Below are positions 26,184-33,871 of a stretch of 64,000 nucleotides of DNA, piece after piece. The notes under the pieces are model-generated. The model made no database searches, had not been told where the DNA came from, and saw only the letters and a list, made by a program, of their open reading frames with translations. This DNA comes from Hymenobacter cheonanensis (GTDB lineage Bacteria > Bacteroidota > Bacteroidia > Cytophagales > Hymenobacteraceae). The position numbers were made by a program, and so were the translations under genes. The DNA is taken from NCBI RefSeq assembly GCF_030581075.1, contig NZ_JAUQSW010000009.1, forward strand, positions 1 through 64,000, read 5' to 3'. How positions within the stretch are numbered: the first letter of the stretch is position 1; every line of letters starts with the position of its first letter.

Positions 26184-27581
26184 ATGGCTATTGCTTCGAT
26201 AAACCCCTATACCGGCCGGCAGCTGCGCCGCTTTGCCGAGTTTTCGTGGGCCACCACCGCGCGCCTGTTGGCCCAGGCGCACCGGGCGGCCGGCGCGTGG
26301 CGCGCTACCACCTTTGCCCAGCGCGCCGCGGTGCTGCGCCGGGCCGGCGCGCTGCTGCGCGAGCGCCAGGATGCGCTAGCCCACCTCATGGCCATCGAGA
26401 TGGGCAAGCCCCTGCGCGATGGCCGCGCCGAGGCCCAGAAATGCGCCGCCTGCTGCGACTACTACGCCGACCACGCCGAGGCCTTTTTGGCCGATGAGGA
26501 GGTGAAAACCGACGCCGGGCGCAGCTTTATCAGCTACGCGCCGCTGGGGGTGGTGCTGGCCATTATGCCCTGGAACTTCCCGCTGTGGCAGGTGGTGCGC
26601 TTTGCGGCGCCCGCCCTCATGGCCGGCAACGTGGGCCTGCTCAAGCACGCGCCCAACGTGCCGCAGTGCGCCCTGGCGCTGGAAAGCATTTTTCACGACG
26701 CGGGCTTGCCGCCGGCCGCGTTTCGCACGCTGCTCATCGGCAACGAGGCGGTGGCCCGGCTGCTGGCCGATGCCCGCGTGGCGGCCGTTACGCTCACGGG
26801 CTCCGAGCGGGCCGGGGTGGCGGTGGGCGCCGCCGCCGGCCAGCATCTCAAAAAGGCCGTGCTGGAGCTGGGCGGCTCCGACCCGTTTATTGTGCTGGCC
26901 GATGCCGACGTGCCGCTAGCCGCCAAAACCGCCGCCCAGGCCCGCATGATTAATGCCGGCCAGAGCTGCATTGCGGCCAAGCGCTTTATTGTCGAAAAGC
27001 CGGTGCAGGCCGAGTTTGTGCGCCTCTTGAAAGGGCACCTGGCGCAATTGCGCTACGGCGACCCGCTCGACGAGGCCACCGACTACGGCCCACTGGCCCG
27101 CCCCGACCTGGCCGACGAGCTGAGCCGCCAGGTGGCCGACTCGGTGGCCCAGGGCGCTAAAATTGCCCTGGCCGGCGGCCAGCCCAAGGCCGGGGCCGCC
27201 CAGTTTGACCCCATGATTTTGACCAACGTGAAGAAAGGCCAGCGCGCCTACGCCGAAGAATTATTCGGGCCGGTGGCGCTGGTGCTCACGGCCCGCGACG
27301 TGGCCCACGCCCTGGCCCTGGCTAACGACTCGGAGTTTGGCCTGGGCGCGGCCGTGTGGACGCGCGACGTGGCCCGGGCCGAGGCCATGGCGCGCCAGCT
27401 CGAAAGCGGCGCCGTGTTTATCAACGGCATGGTGAAATCGATGCCCGAGCTGCCGTTTGGCGGCGTCAAGAAATCGGGACACGGGCGCGAGCTGTCCTAC
27501 GTGGGCATCCGGGAGTTTGTCAACCAGAAATCGGTCTGGATTGCCAAGCCCGCTCAGCCCGACCCCACTAAAACAGAATGA
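26184..27581 (+). CDS. Aldehyde dehydrogenase (succinate-semialdehyde dehydrogenase-like)
   Basis: The 465-residue product is an NAD(P)-dependent aldehyde dehydrogenase. The start at 26184 gives MAIASINPYTGRQL, the normal N-terminus; upstream codons are rejected. The cofactor strand LGVVLAIMPWNFPLWQVVRFAAPAL, the catalytic Glu228 (LELGGSDPFIV), the nucleophile Cys262 (NAGQSCIAAKRF) and the C-terminal ELPFGGVKKSGHGREL are all present. The short form that begins with NPYTG and lacks an N-terminal extension fits the SSADH group (gamma-aminobutyrate breakdown), but other short aldehydes are possible. It is divergent from the sigma factor operon and transcribed alone. Confidence 0.93.
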   Translation: MAIASINPYTGRQLRRFAEFSWATTARLLAQAHRAAGAWRATTFAQRAAVLRRAGALLRERQDALAHLMAIEMGKPLRDGRAEAQKCAACCDYYADHAEAFLADEEVKTDAGRSFISYAPLGVVLAIMPWNFPLWQVVRFAAPALMAGNVGLLKHAPNVPQCALALESIFHDAGLPPAAFRTLLIGNEAVARLLADARVAAVTLTGSERAGVAVGAAAGQHLKKAVLELGGSDPFIVLADADVPLAAKTAAQARMINAGQSCIAAKRFIVEKPVQAEFVRLLKGHLAQLRYGDPLDEATDYGPLARPDLADELSRQVADSVAQGAKIALAGGQPKAGAAQFDPMILTNVKKGQRAYAEELFGPVALVLTARDVAHALALANDSEFGLGAAVWTRDVARAEAMARQLESGAVFINGMVKSMPELPFGGVKKSGHGRELSYVGIREFVNQKSVWIAKPAQPDPTKTE

Positions 27582-27610
27582 GGAAGTACCAAAGCGGTAC
27601 TTCCTCATTC
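27576..27610. terminator. Terminator overlapping the aldehyde dehydrogenase stop codon
   Basis: AATGAGGAAGTACC (27577-27590) pairs with GGTACTTCCTCATT (27596-27609) around a 5-base loop. The stop codon TGA of the aldehyde dehydrogenase lies inside the left arm. It also lies between convergent genes, so it may serve both. Confidence 0.8.
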
Positions 27611-27631
27611 CAAATTTTTGACTCCGGACCC

Positions 27632-28405
27632 TCAGCAGTACCCCATTAGCCGGTAGATGCCGAAGCCCACCATCTCGTGCAGCAGCGAGCTCCAGCGGGT
27701 AAGCACGTCGGTGCTCGGAATAACCAGATAGCTGAGGGTCACCATCAGGTCGTGGCTGCGGAAATCGGCCGGGAAAGGCACCGGGTGCAGCCCCACCTTG
27801 GCAAAGCAGGCCAGAGCCCGCCGCTCGTGAAAGGCCGACGTAACCAGCACCAGCGACTTAATATCGGGGTGCTGCTGCAACAGGGCCTTGGTAAAGAGCG
27901 CGTTCTCGCGGGTGTTGTGGCTGCGCGGCTCCAGCAGAATATCCTGGGCCGGCACGCCCGCCAGCTTAAGCAGGGTGGCCAGCTCTTCGGCTTCGGGCAC
28001 CACGCCGGGCTGGGGGTGCAGCGTAGCCAGCCCGCCCGAAATGATGATGCGCCGCACCTTGCCGGCACGGTACAGCCACAGGGCATTGGTGAAGCGGTCG
28101 GCACCTTGGTTAAGATACACCCGGTCGTGGGGCCGCCGGCCCGTATTGGTAATGCCCGTGAGCAGCACCGCCGCATCGGCCGGGGCCACGGCGCTGAGCG
28201 CCACGGGCGGCTTTTCCCATGCCCGCACGGCCAGGTCGTGCAAGGCATCGTTGCCCCCCACAAGCAGCAGAATGGCCGCCGCCCACAGCCAGCGGGCACG
28301 CCAGCGGCCGGTGCGCCGGGCTAGCAGCGCGGCCCCCAGCAGGGCCATCAGCCAGGCGCCGGGCGAGAAAGCAACGAGCAGAATCTTCGACAGAAAAAAG
28401 AACAA
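27632..28405 (-). CDS. YdcF/ElyC-type membrane protein (DUF218 domain)
   Basis: The product has two N-terminal membrane segments (LFFFLSKILLVAFSPGAWLMALLGAALL and RWLWAAAILLLVGGNDAL) and then the DUF218 domain: ADAAVLLTGI, RRIIISGG, EAEELATLLKLAGVPAQDILLEPRSHNTRENA and SLVLVTSAFHERRALACFAKVGLHPVPFP. The family is linked to envelope or peptidoglycan precursor metabolism. The start is uncertain: TTG at 28405 precedes the first membrane helix, and frames reaching further upstream would run through the terminator at 28441-28481. An ATG lies further inside, within the helix. It is transcribed toward the aldehyde dehydrogenase terminator. Confidence 0.8.
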   Translation of the reverse strand: MFFFLSKILLVAFSPGAWLMALLGAALLARRTGRWRARWLWAAAILLLVGGNDALHDLAVRAWEKPPVALSAVAPADAAVLLTGITNTGRRPHDRVYLNQGADRFTNALWLYRAGKVRRIIISGGLATLHPQPGVVPEAEELATLLKLAGVPAQDILLEPRSHNTRENALFTKALLQQHPDIKSLVLVTSAFHERRALACFAKVGLHPVPFPADFRSHDLMVTLSYLVIPSTDVLTRWSSLLHEMVGFGIYRLMGYC

Positions 28406-28440
28406 ACCGGATAGCGTGAGGTGAAAAGAATGGTCGTAAA

Positions 28441-28481
28441 AAAGCTCGTTGGGCCGCGCCACGGGCGGCCCAACGAGCTTT
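28441..28481 (-). terminator. Terminator after the thioredoxin-like gene
   Basis: A 17-base stem AAAGCTCGTTGGGCCGC / GCGGCCCAACGAGCTTT has a 7-base loop and, on the minus strand, is followed by T6. It ends transcription of 28519-28875. Confidence 0.85.
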
Positions 28482-28518
28482 CTGCCGGCAATAATAAGGC
28501 AGCGCGGGCTACCGGGGC

Positions 28519-28875
28519 CTAGCCCACGGCCGGCACAAACTCGCGCAGGCGCTTGAGCTGGGCCACCACCTGGGCTTCTTCGGTGAGGGCATCGCACTCG
28601 AGCAGGCGGCCCTGGCAGTAGCTCACGAAGAAGGGCGCCACCTTTTCCTGCATCATTTTTTTGGCCACCGGGTTTTCGTCCGAGTTAAGGCGCACGAAGA
28701 GAATTCCTACGTTGGCGGGGTCGTCTACAAATTTGGCGAAGGGCGGGGCCAGCGCCTGGCAAACAGCGCAGTTTTCGGAAGTGAATTTGGCAAACACCTT
28801 GAGGTGCTCGTGGGTGAGGCGGCGCAGGTGGTCATCGTCGGTATCCACGACGTACTGGCGGGCTTCTTCAGTCAT
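28519..28875 (-). CDS. Thioredoxin-like protein
   Basis: The 118-residue product has a thioredoxin fold with the active-site ENCAVCQALAPPFAKF (CxxC), followed by a VGILFVRLNSDENPVAKKM strand and the cis-Pro site VAPFF. It has no signal peptide, so it acts in the cytoplasm. The active-site dipeptide Ala-Val differs from the Gly-Pro of general thioredoxins, so the redox potential and partners are likely different. It is a single gene with its own terminator. Confidence 0.85.
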   Translation of the reverse strand: MTEEARQYVVDTDDDHLRRLTHEHLKVFAKFTSENCAVCQALAPPFAKFVDDPANVGILFVRLNSDENPVAKKMMQEKVAPFFVSYCQGRLLECDALTEEAQVVAQLKRLREFVPAVG

Positions 28876-28946
28876 AAAACAAACAGCTGGGAGGGGCTAC
28901 TAAAAACGGCCGGGCAAGGCAAAGGTTTGGCTGGCAAAGCTACGGC

Positions 28947-30713
28947 CTAGCGGCGCAGCATAAGCTCGCGAATGTACTTGACCGGGGCCGAGCCGTAGCT
29001 GAGAAACTGCTCGTTGAAGTTCTTGAGATTAAAGCTGCTACCGTCGCGTTTTTTCACCTCATCGCGCAGGGCCACTATCTCGGTGTAGCCGGTGAAGTAC
29101 GAGCTGAGCTGCACCTGGCTCAGGGTGGCGCGGTGCCATTTATTGCGCGCCTCGGCCTCTTCCTGGAAGCCCTCGCGGGTGAGCAGCCGCACCACGTCGG
29201 CCTCGCTGGCGTTCCGGGTCTGGATGAGGTTATCGACCACCGCGTTCAGGGTCGAGCGCATGTTCCACTTGTCCCACAGCAGCCAGATTTCGTCCGAGTT
29301 GTTGCCGTAGCCGCTTTCCAGCATCATGCGCTCCGAGTACACGGCCCAGCCCTCAATCATGGCGCCGTTGCCAAAGATACTTTTCACCAGCGAGGGCGAC
29401 ATATTGGCGTGCACCAGCTGGGTGTAGTGCCCCGGAATGGCCTCGTGGATGTTGAGAATCTGCAAGGTATAGTCGTTGTACTCGCGCAGGTAGCTCTCGG
29501 CCTGGGCGGCCGTCCAGGTGGGCGGCAGCGGCTCCACGTTGTAGTAGGTGTTGGCTTTTTTGTCGTAAGGGCCGGGCGCGCTCACGCTGGCCCCCGCCCC
29601 GCTGCCGCGCATATAAAGCGGCGTTTCGCGCACCACCAGCGGCTTGCTGGGGTCCTGGGTCAGCAGGTCGTGGTCGTTCACAAACTTGGTGAGGGTCGGA
29701 ATCTGACGCTTCACGGCATCCACGAAGCCCTCGCGCGGGGCGTGCTTCAGCGTCAGCTGGTCGATAACCTGGCGGATGAGGGCCAGCGTATCGGTGGGCA
29801 TGGGCCGGCCGGCGCAGTACTTCGGGAAGAGCCGCGCCGCCCGCCGGCCCATGTCGTGCAGCAGGTCGGCCTTGTGCTTTTGAGCTAGCCTGAATACTTC
29901 CTCGGCCGAGTAGCGCGACTGAATATCGAGCGCAAACTTGCGGTCGAAAAGTGCCTTGCCGATGCGGAACGAGCGAAAAACCTTGGTGCCCGTTATTTGC
30001 TTGTCCAAAAAATTGAGGTAGCCCTGCACTGCCTGCTGTGCCCCCGCCACGCGCTGCGTCAGCAGCTGCTTTTCGGCGGCGCTCAGGCCCGATTTCCGCA
30101 CCGAATCAGCCAGCGCGGGGCCGAACACGGCTAGGCCCCCCTTGTTTTGCTGCACGCCCAGCTCCAGGTGTTCCAGCGTTGGGTTGCTGCTATTGGCCTG
30201 GGCAGCGGCGTAGTAAGCCCCAGCCTGGGCAATCTTGTCGGAGATGTTGCGCAGGCGGCGGTCCAGCTTGTAGTGGCGGCCATTAAGCAAATCGCCCACG
30301 CTGGCGCCCAGGTTGTAGCTGGCCGGGTTCCACTGCCAGCTCTTGAGCGTATCGGTATACCAGCGCTGGCTACGCAGCTCGTTGGCGAGCAGGTGGTAGT
30401 CGATTTGGTTGTTGGGCGAAAGGCTATCGAGCGCAAAGCCCCCTAGCGCGTCCAGGCTTTTAGCCACAAACGCGGCATCGCTGCGGCGCTGCGCGTCGTT
30501 AGGTATCACCAGCAGCGAATCGTAGTTATGAAAGCCCTGCGACGAGGCATAGTCGGGGTTTTGCTTCCACAAATCGAGGATAAACTGATTTTTGAAGCGG
30601 TCGAACCGCGCATCGGCGGGCGTGGCGGCCGCCTGGCCGGCGGCAGTTTTATCGGGGTGGCTGGTGCAGGCCGGCAGGGCCAGCGCCAGCAGCGGCAGGT
30701 AGCGGAGTTTCAT
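28947..30713 (-). CDS. DUF885 family zinc metallopeptidase-like lipoprotein
   Basis: The 588-residue product begins with a lipoprotein signal (LPLLALALPACTS). It matches DUF885 proteins over its whole length: ARFDRFKNQFILDLWKQNPDYASSQGFHNYD near the start, PLYMRGSGAGASVSAPG in the middle, and ILNIHEAIPGHYTQLVHAN with the HExxxGH-type zinc motif. GAMIEGWAVYSERMMLE supplies a downstream Glu ligand. It ends in FLSYGSAPVKYIRELML. These proteins are probable peptidases acting outside the cytoplasm. It is transcribed just downstream of the ATPase/PIN pair, 19 bases from the PIN stop codon, but has its own lipoprotein start. Confidence 0.92.
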   Translation of the reverse strand: MKLRYLPLLALALPACTSHPDKTAAGQAAATPADARFDRFKNQFILDLWKQNPDYASSQGFHNYDSLLVIPNDAQRRSDAAFVAKSLDALGGFALDSLSPNNQIDYHLLANELRSQRWYTDTLKSWQWNPASYNLGASVGDLLNGRHYKLDRRLRNISDKIAQAGAYYAAAQANSSNPTLEHLELGVQQNKGGLAVFGPALADSVRKSGLSAAEKQLLTQRVAGAQQAVQGYLNFLDKQITGTKVFRSFRIGKALFDRKFALDIQSRYSAEEVFRLAQKHKADLLHDMGRRAARLFPKYCAGRPMPTDTLALIRQVIDQLTLKHAPREGFVDAVKRQIPTLTKFVNDHDLLTQDPSKPLVVRETPLYMRGSGAGASVSAPGPYDKKANTYYNVEPLPPTWTAAQAESYLREYNDYTLQILNIHEAIPGHYTQLVHANMSPSLVKSIFGNGAMIEGWAVYSERMMLESGYGNNSDEIWLLWDKWNMRSTLNAVVDNLIQTRNASEADVVRLLTREGFQEEAEARNKWHRATLSQVQLSSYFTGYTEIVALRDEVKKRDGSSFNLKNFNEQFLSYGSAPVKYIRELMLRR

Positions 30714-30731
30714 GGGTGACGTTTTGTGAAA

Positions 30732-31265
30732 TTAAATACCGGCTGGCACGAAGGGAACCGCATCGGTAGCCGCCCCCTTTTCCAGCCAGGCAATGCAGAC
30801 TGCGGGATTTTCTGCCGGATTTACCCATGCCACCGGGCGGGGTATTTGGAGCGGCTGCGCGTGGGCAATAAACAAAGCCAGCACGTTGGTTTCCTGCGAA
30901 ACTACCGCGTGGTCGGTAGCTAAGGCATTTTCCAATAAATGCACGTCCTTCAAAATTTCGGCACGGGTCTTATCTGCGCAGTCTAATCGATAGATGCGGT
31001 CGGTGAGCCCACTATCCGGTTCAGGGGTCAATACTACGTGTTGCTTTTTGGCTATCATTCGCGCCAACCAAGCTTTAGAATAGCCTGACTGATGCTTCTG
31101 CCATTCCCAATACTGCGTTGCAGACAGTACGACCCGATGCTGTTTCATCATCATTGTCTCTAATACCAGCCGGCACGCCTCCGAAAGCGGGCTTATGCTC
31201 TTGCTAGCTGAGAAAGCCACGTTGGTATCTACCACAATGCGACGCGAGTTTGCAGGCAGCCTCAT
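30732..31265 (-). CDS. PIN-domain nuclease, partner of the ATPase at 31262-32629
   Basis: The 177-residue product has the PIN-domain acidic residues in order: Asp13 in RRIVVDTNVAFSA, Glu29 or Glu36 in the next helix, Asp107 in LKDVHLLENALATD, and Asp118 with Glu125 in DHAVVSQETN. PIN domains cut RNA, usually under control of a partner. Its ATG overlaps the stop codon of the ATPase gene by 4 bases (ATGA), which implies translational coupling. No VapB-type antitoxin gene is adjacent; the ATPase is the natural control partner. The final 35 residues (after LQIPRPVAWVNPAENP) do not resemble a known PIN tail. The 3' neighbour DUF885 gene is probably unrelated. Confidence 0.8.
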   Translation of the reverse strand: MRLPANSRRIVVDTNVAFSASKSISPLSEACRLVLETMMMKQHRVVLSATQYWEWQKHQSGYSKAWLARMIAKKQHVVLTPEPDSGLTDRIYRLDCADKTRAEILKDVHLLENALATDHAVVSQETNVLALFIAHAQPLQIPRPVAWVNPAENPAVCIAWLEKGAATDAVPFVPAGI

Positions 31266-32629
31266 TTAGCGGCCTCCCCAAACTGCCGCAGGCCCACCGC
31301 CGTGAGGTAGGCATCCTGCGCCTTTAATTCTATCTCGCTAAAATCCTCGGGCCATTCGCCGTAGGCGCCGTCCTCGTCGGGCACTACGTATTGCACCTGG
31401 CTAGCCCCTTTCGCATCGCGGGTAAACCAGTGCAAACCTACGTCGGTATTGGCAATTTTGCCCTGGGCAATCAGCGTTTGCACCGTCAGCAGCAGCAGGC
31501 TGCTGTGCGTTTCCACAATTACGCGCACGCCCCGGTTGGCGGCTTCGGCCAGCAGCTCGCCCATTGCCACCTGGGCGCGGGGGTGCAGGTGCAGCTCAGG
31601 CTGCTCCACGTACACGATTTGCCCTTCCTGCGCCGCAATGAGCGCCACCAGTATCGGCAGCACCTGCGACACGCCGATGCCCACGTCGGCAATGTTTACC
31701 ATATCGGCTTTGCGCGGCTTGGCCTTGGAAGCCGAGGGCAGGCGGTTCACGCTTAGCTCTACTTCGTTCGCATTTTTCACTTTCGCCGTGACGGTATTGG
31801 TGAGGCCCAGGCGTTGGAGAGAGTCGTTTAATTGGGCTAGAGCTTCGGTGTTACTTTCCTGCTGCCACTGGCTAATTGTGCCGGCGGAGTAGAGGTCGAA
31901 AGTACCTTTTATTTGGTCACGAAAAAATGTTGCTGGATATGCACGTTTTGGAATGCTACGTAAGCCAGGTATGTGCATAAGTGCCCCAAGAATTGTCGCC
32001 ACAGTCACCGAAAATAAGAGCGTTTTTTGTTGCTCACCCTTAGAATTAGCAAAACGCAAATTGAGCATACCGCCCTCAAACTGCACTGTCCCTGTTAACT
32101 TTTTATCTATTTGAACTTCCTTTTCAAAATCAGCGGTAAACTGCGCCCTAATTTCATCAGGTGCTGAATTGGGATTTATAACAAATTCGTTCTTTTTAAA
32201 GGAATTTGTTTGGGATAAAATTTTAAATACACCATCATGATTACCATAGGTTAATTCCATACTATTGGTTGGGAATTCCTTTTTCTTAAACACATTTTTA
32301 CCAACAAATTTTAATGTAAAGAACTTCTCCTTGCTTAGTTTACTTACCAGTTCCCCCGCCGTTTCCGCCTGCACGTGCGCGCCATCCAGCACCAGCGCGC
32401 CGGCCGGCTGATACGGTGCTTCCATCGTCTGCTTAATTAATAGCAGCGGCTGCATGATGCTCGACTTGCCCGAGCTATTAGTGCCGGCCAGCAGCGTGAG
32501 GGGCCGCACGTGCAGCGTGGCATCTACCAAGGACTTGTAGCCCTGCACCCGAATTTCTTCGATGAGCATGTAGGGCGGGCGGGCCGGGGCCGCGGGGGGT
32601 GGCGGGGTAGCGGTGCGTTTGGTAGCCAT
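31262..32629 (-). CDS. ABC/AAA-type ATPase (DUF3696/AAA_21-like), operon with PIN nuclease
   Basis: From the ATG at 32629 the product has 455 residues (an ATG at 32569 before IEEIRVQGYKSL is the alternative start). Walker A is GTNSSGKSS (residues 49-57). An ABC-type signature DVGIGVSQVLPIL follows, then Walker B IVYVEQPELHLHP with the catalytic Glu at about 342, and the switch His in VIVETHSSLLLL. The C-terminal AYGEWPEDFSEIELKAQDAYL is typical of DUF3696 ATPases. This architecture is that of OLD/RecF-like sensors used in defence systems. A central AT-rich stretch (about 31905-32345) has Lys/Asn/Phe-rich codons unlike the GC-rich ends. The PIN gene follows with a 4-base overlap. Confidence 0.88.
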   Translation of the reverse strand: MATKRTATPPPPAAPARPPYMLIEEIRVQGYKSLVDATLHVRPLTLLAGTNSSGKSSIMQPLLLIKQTMEAPYQPAGALVLDGAHVQAETAGELVSKLSKEKFFTLKFVGKNVFKKKEFPTNSMELTYGNHDGVFKILSQTNSFKKNEFVINPNSAPDEIRAQFTADFEKEVQIDKKLTGTVQFEGGMLNLRFANSKGEQQKTLLFSVTVATILGALMHIPGLRSIPKRAYPATFFRDQIKGTFDLYSAGTISQWQQESNTEALAQLNDSLQRLGLTNTVTAKVKNANEVELSVNRLPSASKAKPRKADMVNIADVGIGVSQVLPILVALIAAQEGQIVYVEQPELHLHPRAQVAMGELLAEAANRGVRVIVETHSSLLLLTVQTLIAQGKIANTDVGLHWFTRDAKGASQVQYVVPDEDGAYGEWPEDFSEIELKAQDAYLTAVGLRQFGEAAK

Positions 32630-33017
32630 GCGGCAAAGTACGGGGCTGGCTGCCGCAAGCACCTACCCGCTAAGCGGCGCAATTGCCAAGCACTTTTGCT
32701 TTAACATATTTCAGCATTTCGGCGTAACTAGCGGCCCATGTTTCCCGCACCCCGGCTCTACGCTCCCTCGCTGCCGCCCCACCGGCCCGCACCCCTGCCC
32801 CGGCCGGCCGCACTGCCGACGCAGGCAGCTGACCCGCCGCCCCGTTGGCCGGCCCTATTGACCAGGCAGCCGCCCCGCCGCCCCAACGGGCCGGCCTGTC
32901 GCTCCACTCTTCCGCACTAACGCCGCGGGGCTCCGAATCCAAGTTTCGCTGGGTTTCGTCCTAATCGCGGGCTGCCGCACCCTCGCCTTTTTTCCAATCC
33001 ATTTCCTTTTCCCTCTT
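32630..33017. other. Intergenic region upstream of the ATPase gene
   Basis: No gene is supported. Open frames in this Pro-rich, very GC-rich stretch (for example 32738-32920) have no start context or family features. It holds the divergent promoters of the ATPase operon and of the gene at 33018; AT-rich DNA at 32697-32725 is the best site for them. Confidence 0.5.
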
Positions 33018-33731
33018 ATGCTCACTGCCAAGCAAGACAACCGCCTCACCGCCGCCGAAACCCTGCTCGCCGCCCTGCAACACGACCCTAGCCCCTACGC
33101 CACCGACAAGGCCCTGCAAGCCGTGACCCAGCGCCTGGCCGAGCTTATTGCCACCATGCTGCCCCTGCGCCAGCAGGCCCAGCGCGCCACCCTGGCCAAG
33201 GTAGCCGGCCAGCCCAGCGGCAAGGAGCAGGCCCGCGCCCACCTGGCGCTGGTGGCGGCCGAAATCGCCGGCGACGTATTTGCCTACGCCGACGAGCAGC
33301 GCAATACCGCCCTGCAAGCCGTGGCCGACTACAGCCAGGCCGATTTCGAAAAGCTGCGCGGCTCGCGCCTCACCGATGCGGCCACCGCCCTCTACAACGC
33401 GGCCAGCGGCCCCGAGCACCGCAAAGCCCTGCAAGCCGACTACGACCTCACCGACGCCCGCCTGCAAGAGCTGGCCGATGCCCTGGCCGCCTTCGACGCC
33501 CTCAAAGCCGCGCCCCGCGAAGCCATCATCGACGGCAAAACGGCCCGCGCCAGCCTGCGCGCCGAGTTTGCCGAGCTGGGCACGCTGCTGCAAGACCGCC
33601 TTATGCGCCAGCTGCGCAAGTACGAGCGCCGCGCCCCCGCTTTCTACGCCCGCGTGGTGGCCGCCCGCCAGGTGGTAGACCGCCCCGGCGCGGCCGTGAG
33701 CGCCGGCCCCAAGCCGGCCACGGCGGCCTAG
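33018..33731 (+). CDS. Helical cytoplasmic protein of unknown function
   Basis: The 237-residue product has no signal peptide or membrane helix and is almost entirely made of predicted Ala/Leu/Gln/Arg-rich helices (ALQAVTQRLAELIATMLPLRQQAQRATLAKVAG...). No conserved motif is recognised. A run of 20 bases, AT-rich, precedes the ATG. The C-terminus is a low-complexity Pro/Ala tail. A terminator follows at 33758. The gene is read away from the ATPase operon; no functional link is evident. Confidence 0.7.
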   Translation: MLTAKQDNRLTAAETLLAALQHDPSPYATDKALQAVTQRLAELIATMLPLRQQAQRATLAKVAGQPSGKEQARAHLALVAAEIAGDVFAYADEQRNTALQAVADYSQADFEKLRGSRLTDAATALYNAASGPEHRKALQADYDLTDARLQELADALAAFDALKAAPREAIIDGKTARASLRAEFAELGTLLQDRLMRQLRKYERRAPAFYARVVAARQVVDRPGAAVSAGPKPATAA

Positions 33732-33757
33732 CCGGCGCGGGGCCACCCGCCGCTTCG

Positions 33758-33789
33758 GGAGCCACTGCGGGCGCAGTGGCTCCTTTTTT
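33758..33789 (+). terminator. Terminator
   Basis: GGAGCCACTGCG and CGCAGTGGCTCC pair around a 2-base loop and are followed by T6. Confidence 0.9.
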
Positions 33790-33871
33790 GTTAGGCAGCG
33801 GGCTAGCCGGGCTTCATGGGCCGGCCACGGACCTGGGCTACCTTCGTTTCTTCCGAAAAAACTTGTTTCCG

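Noticed and set aside
30732..31265. PIN gene as a classical VapBC toxin
   Set aside because: No small antitoxin gene with a DNA-binding fold lies next to it; the overlapping upstream gene is a large ATPase.
32738..32920. 60-codon Pro/Arg-rich frame before 33018
   Set aside because: Composition is explained by GC-rich intergenic DNA; no start context or homology-like pattern.
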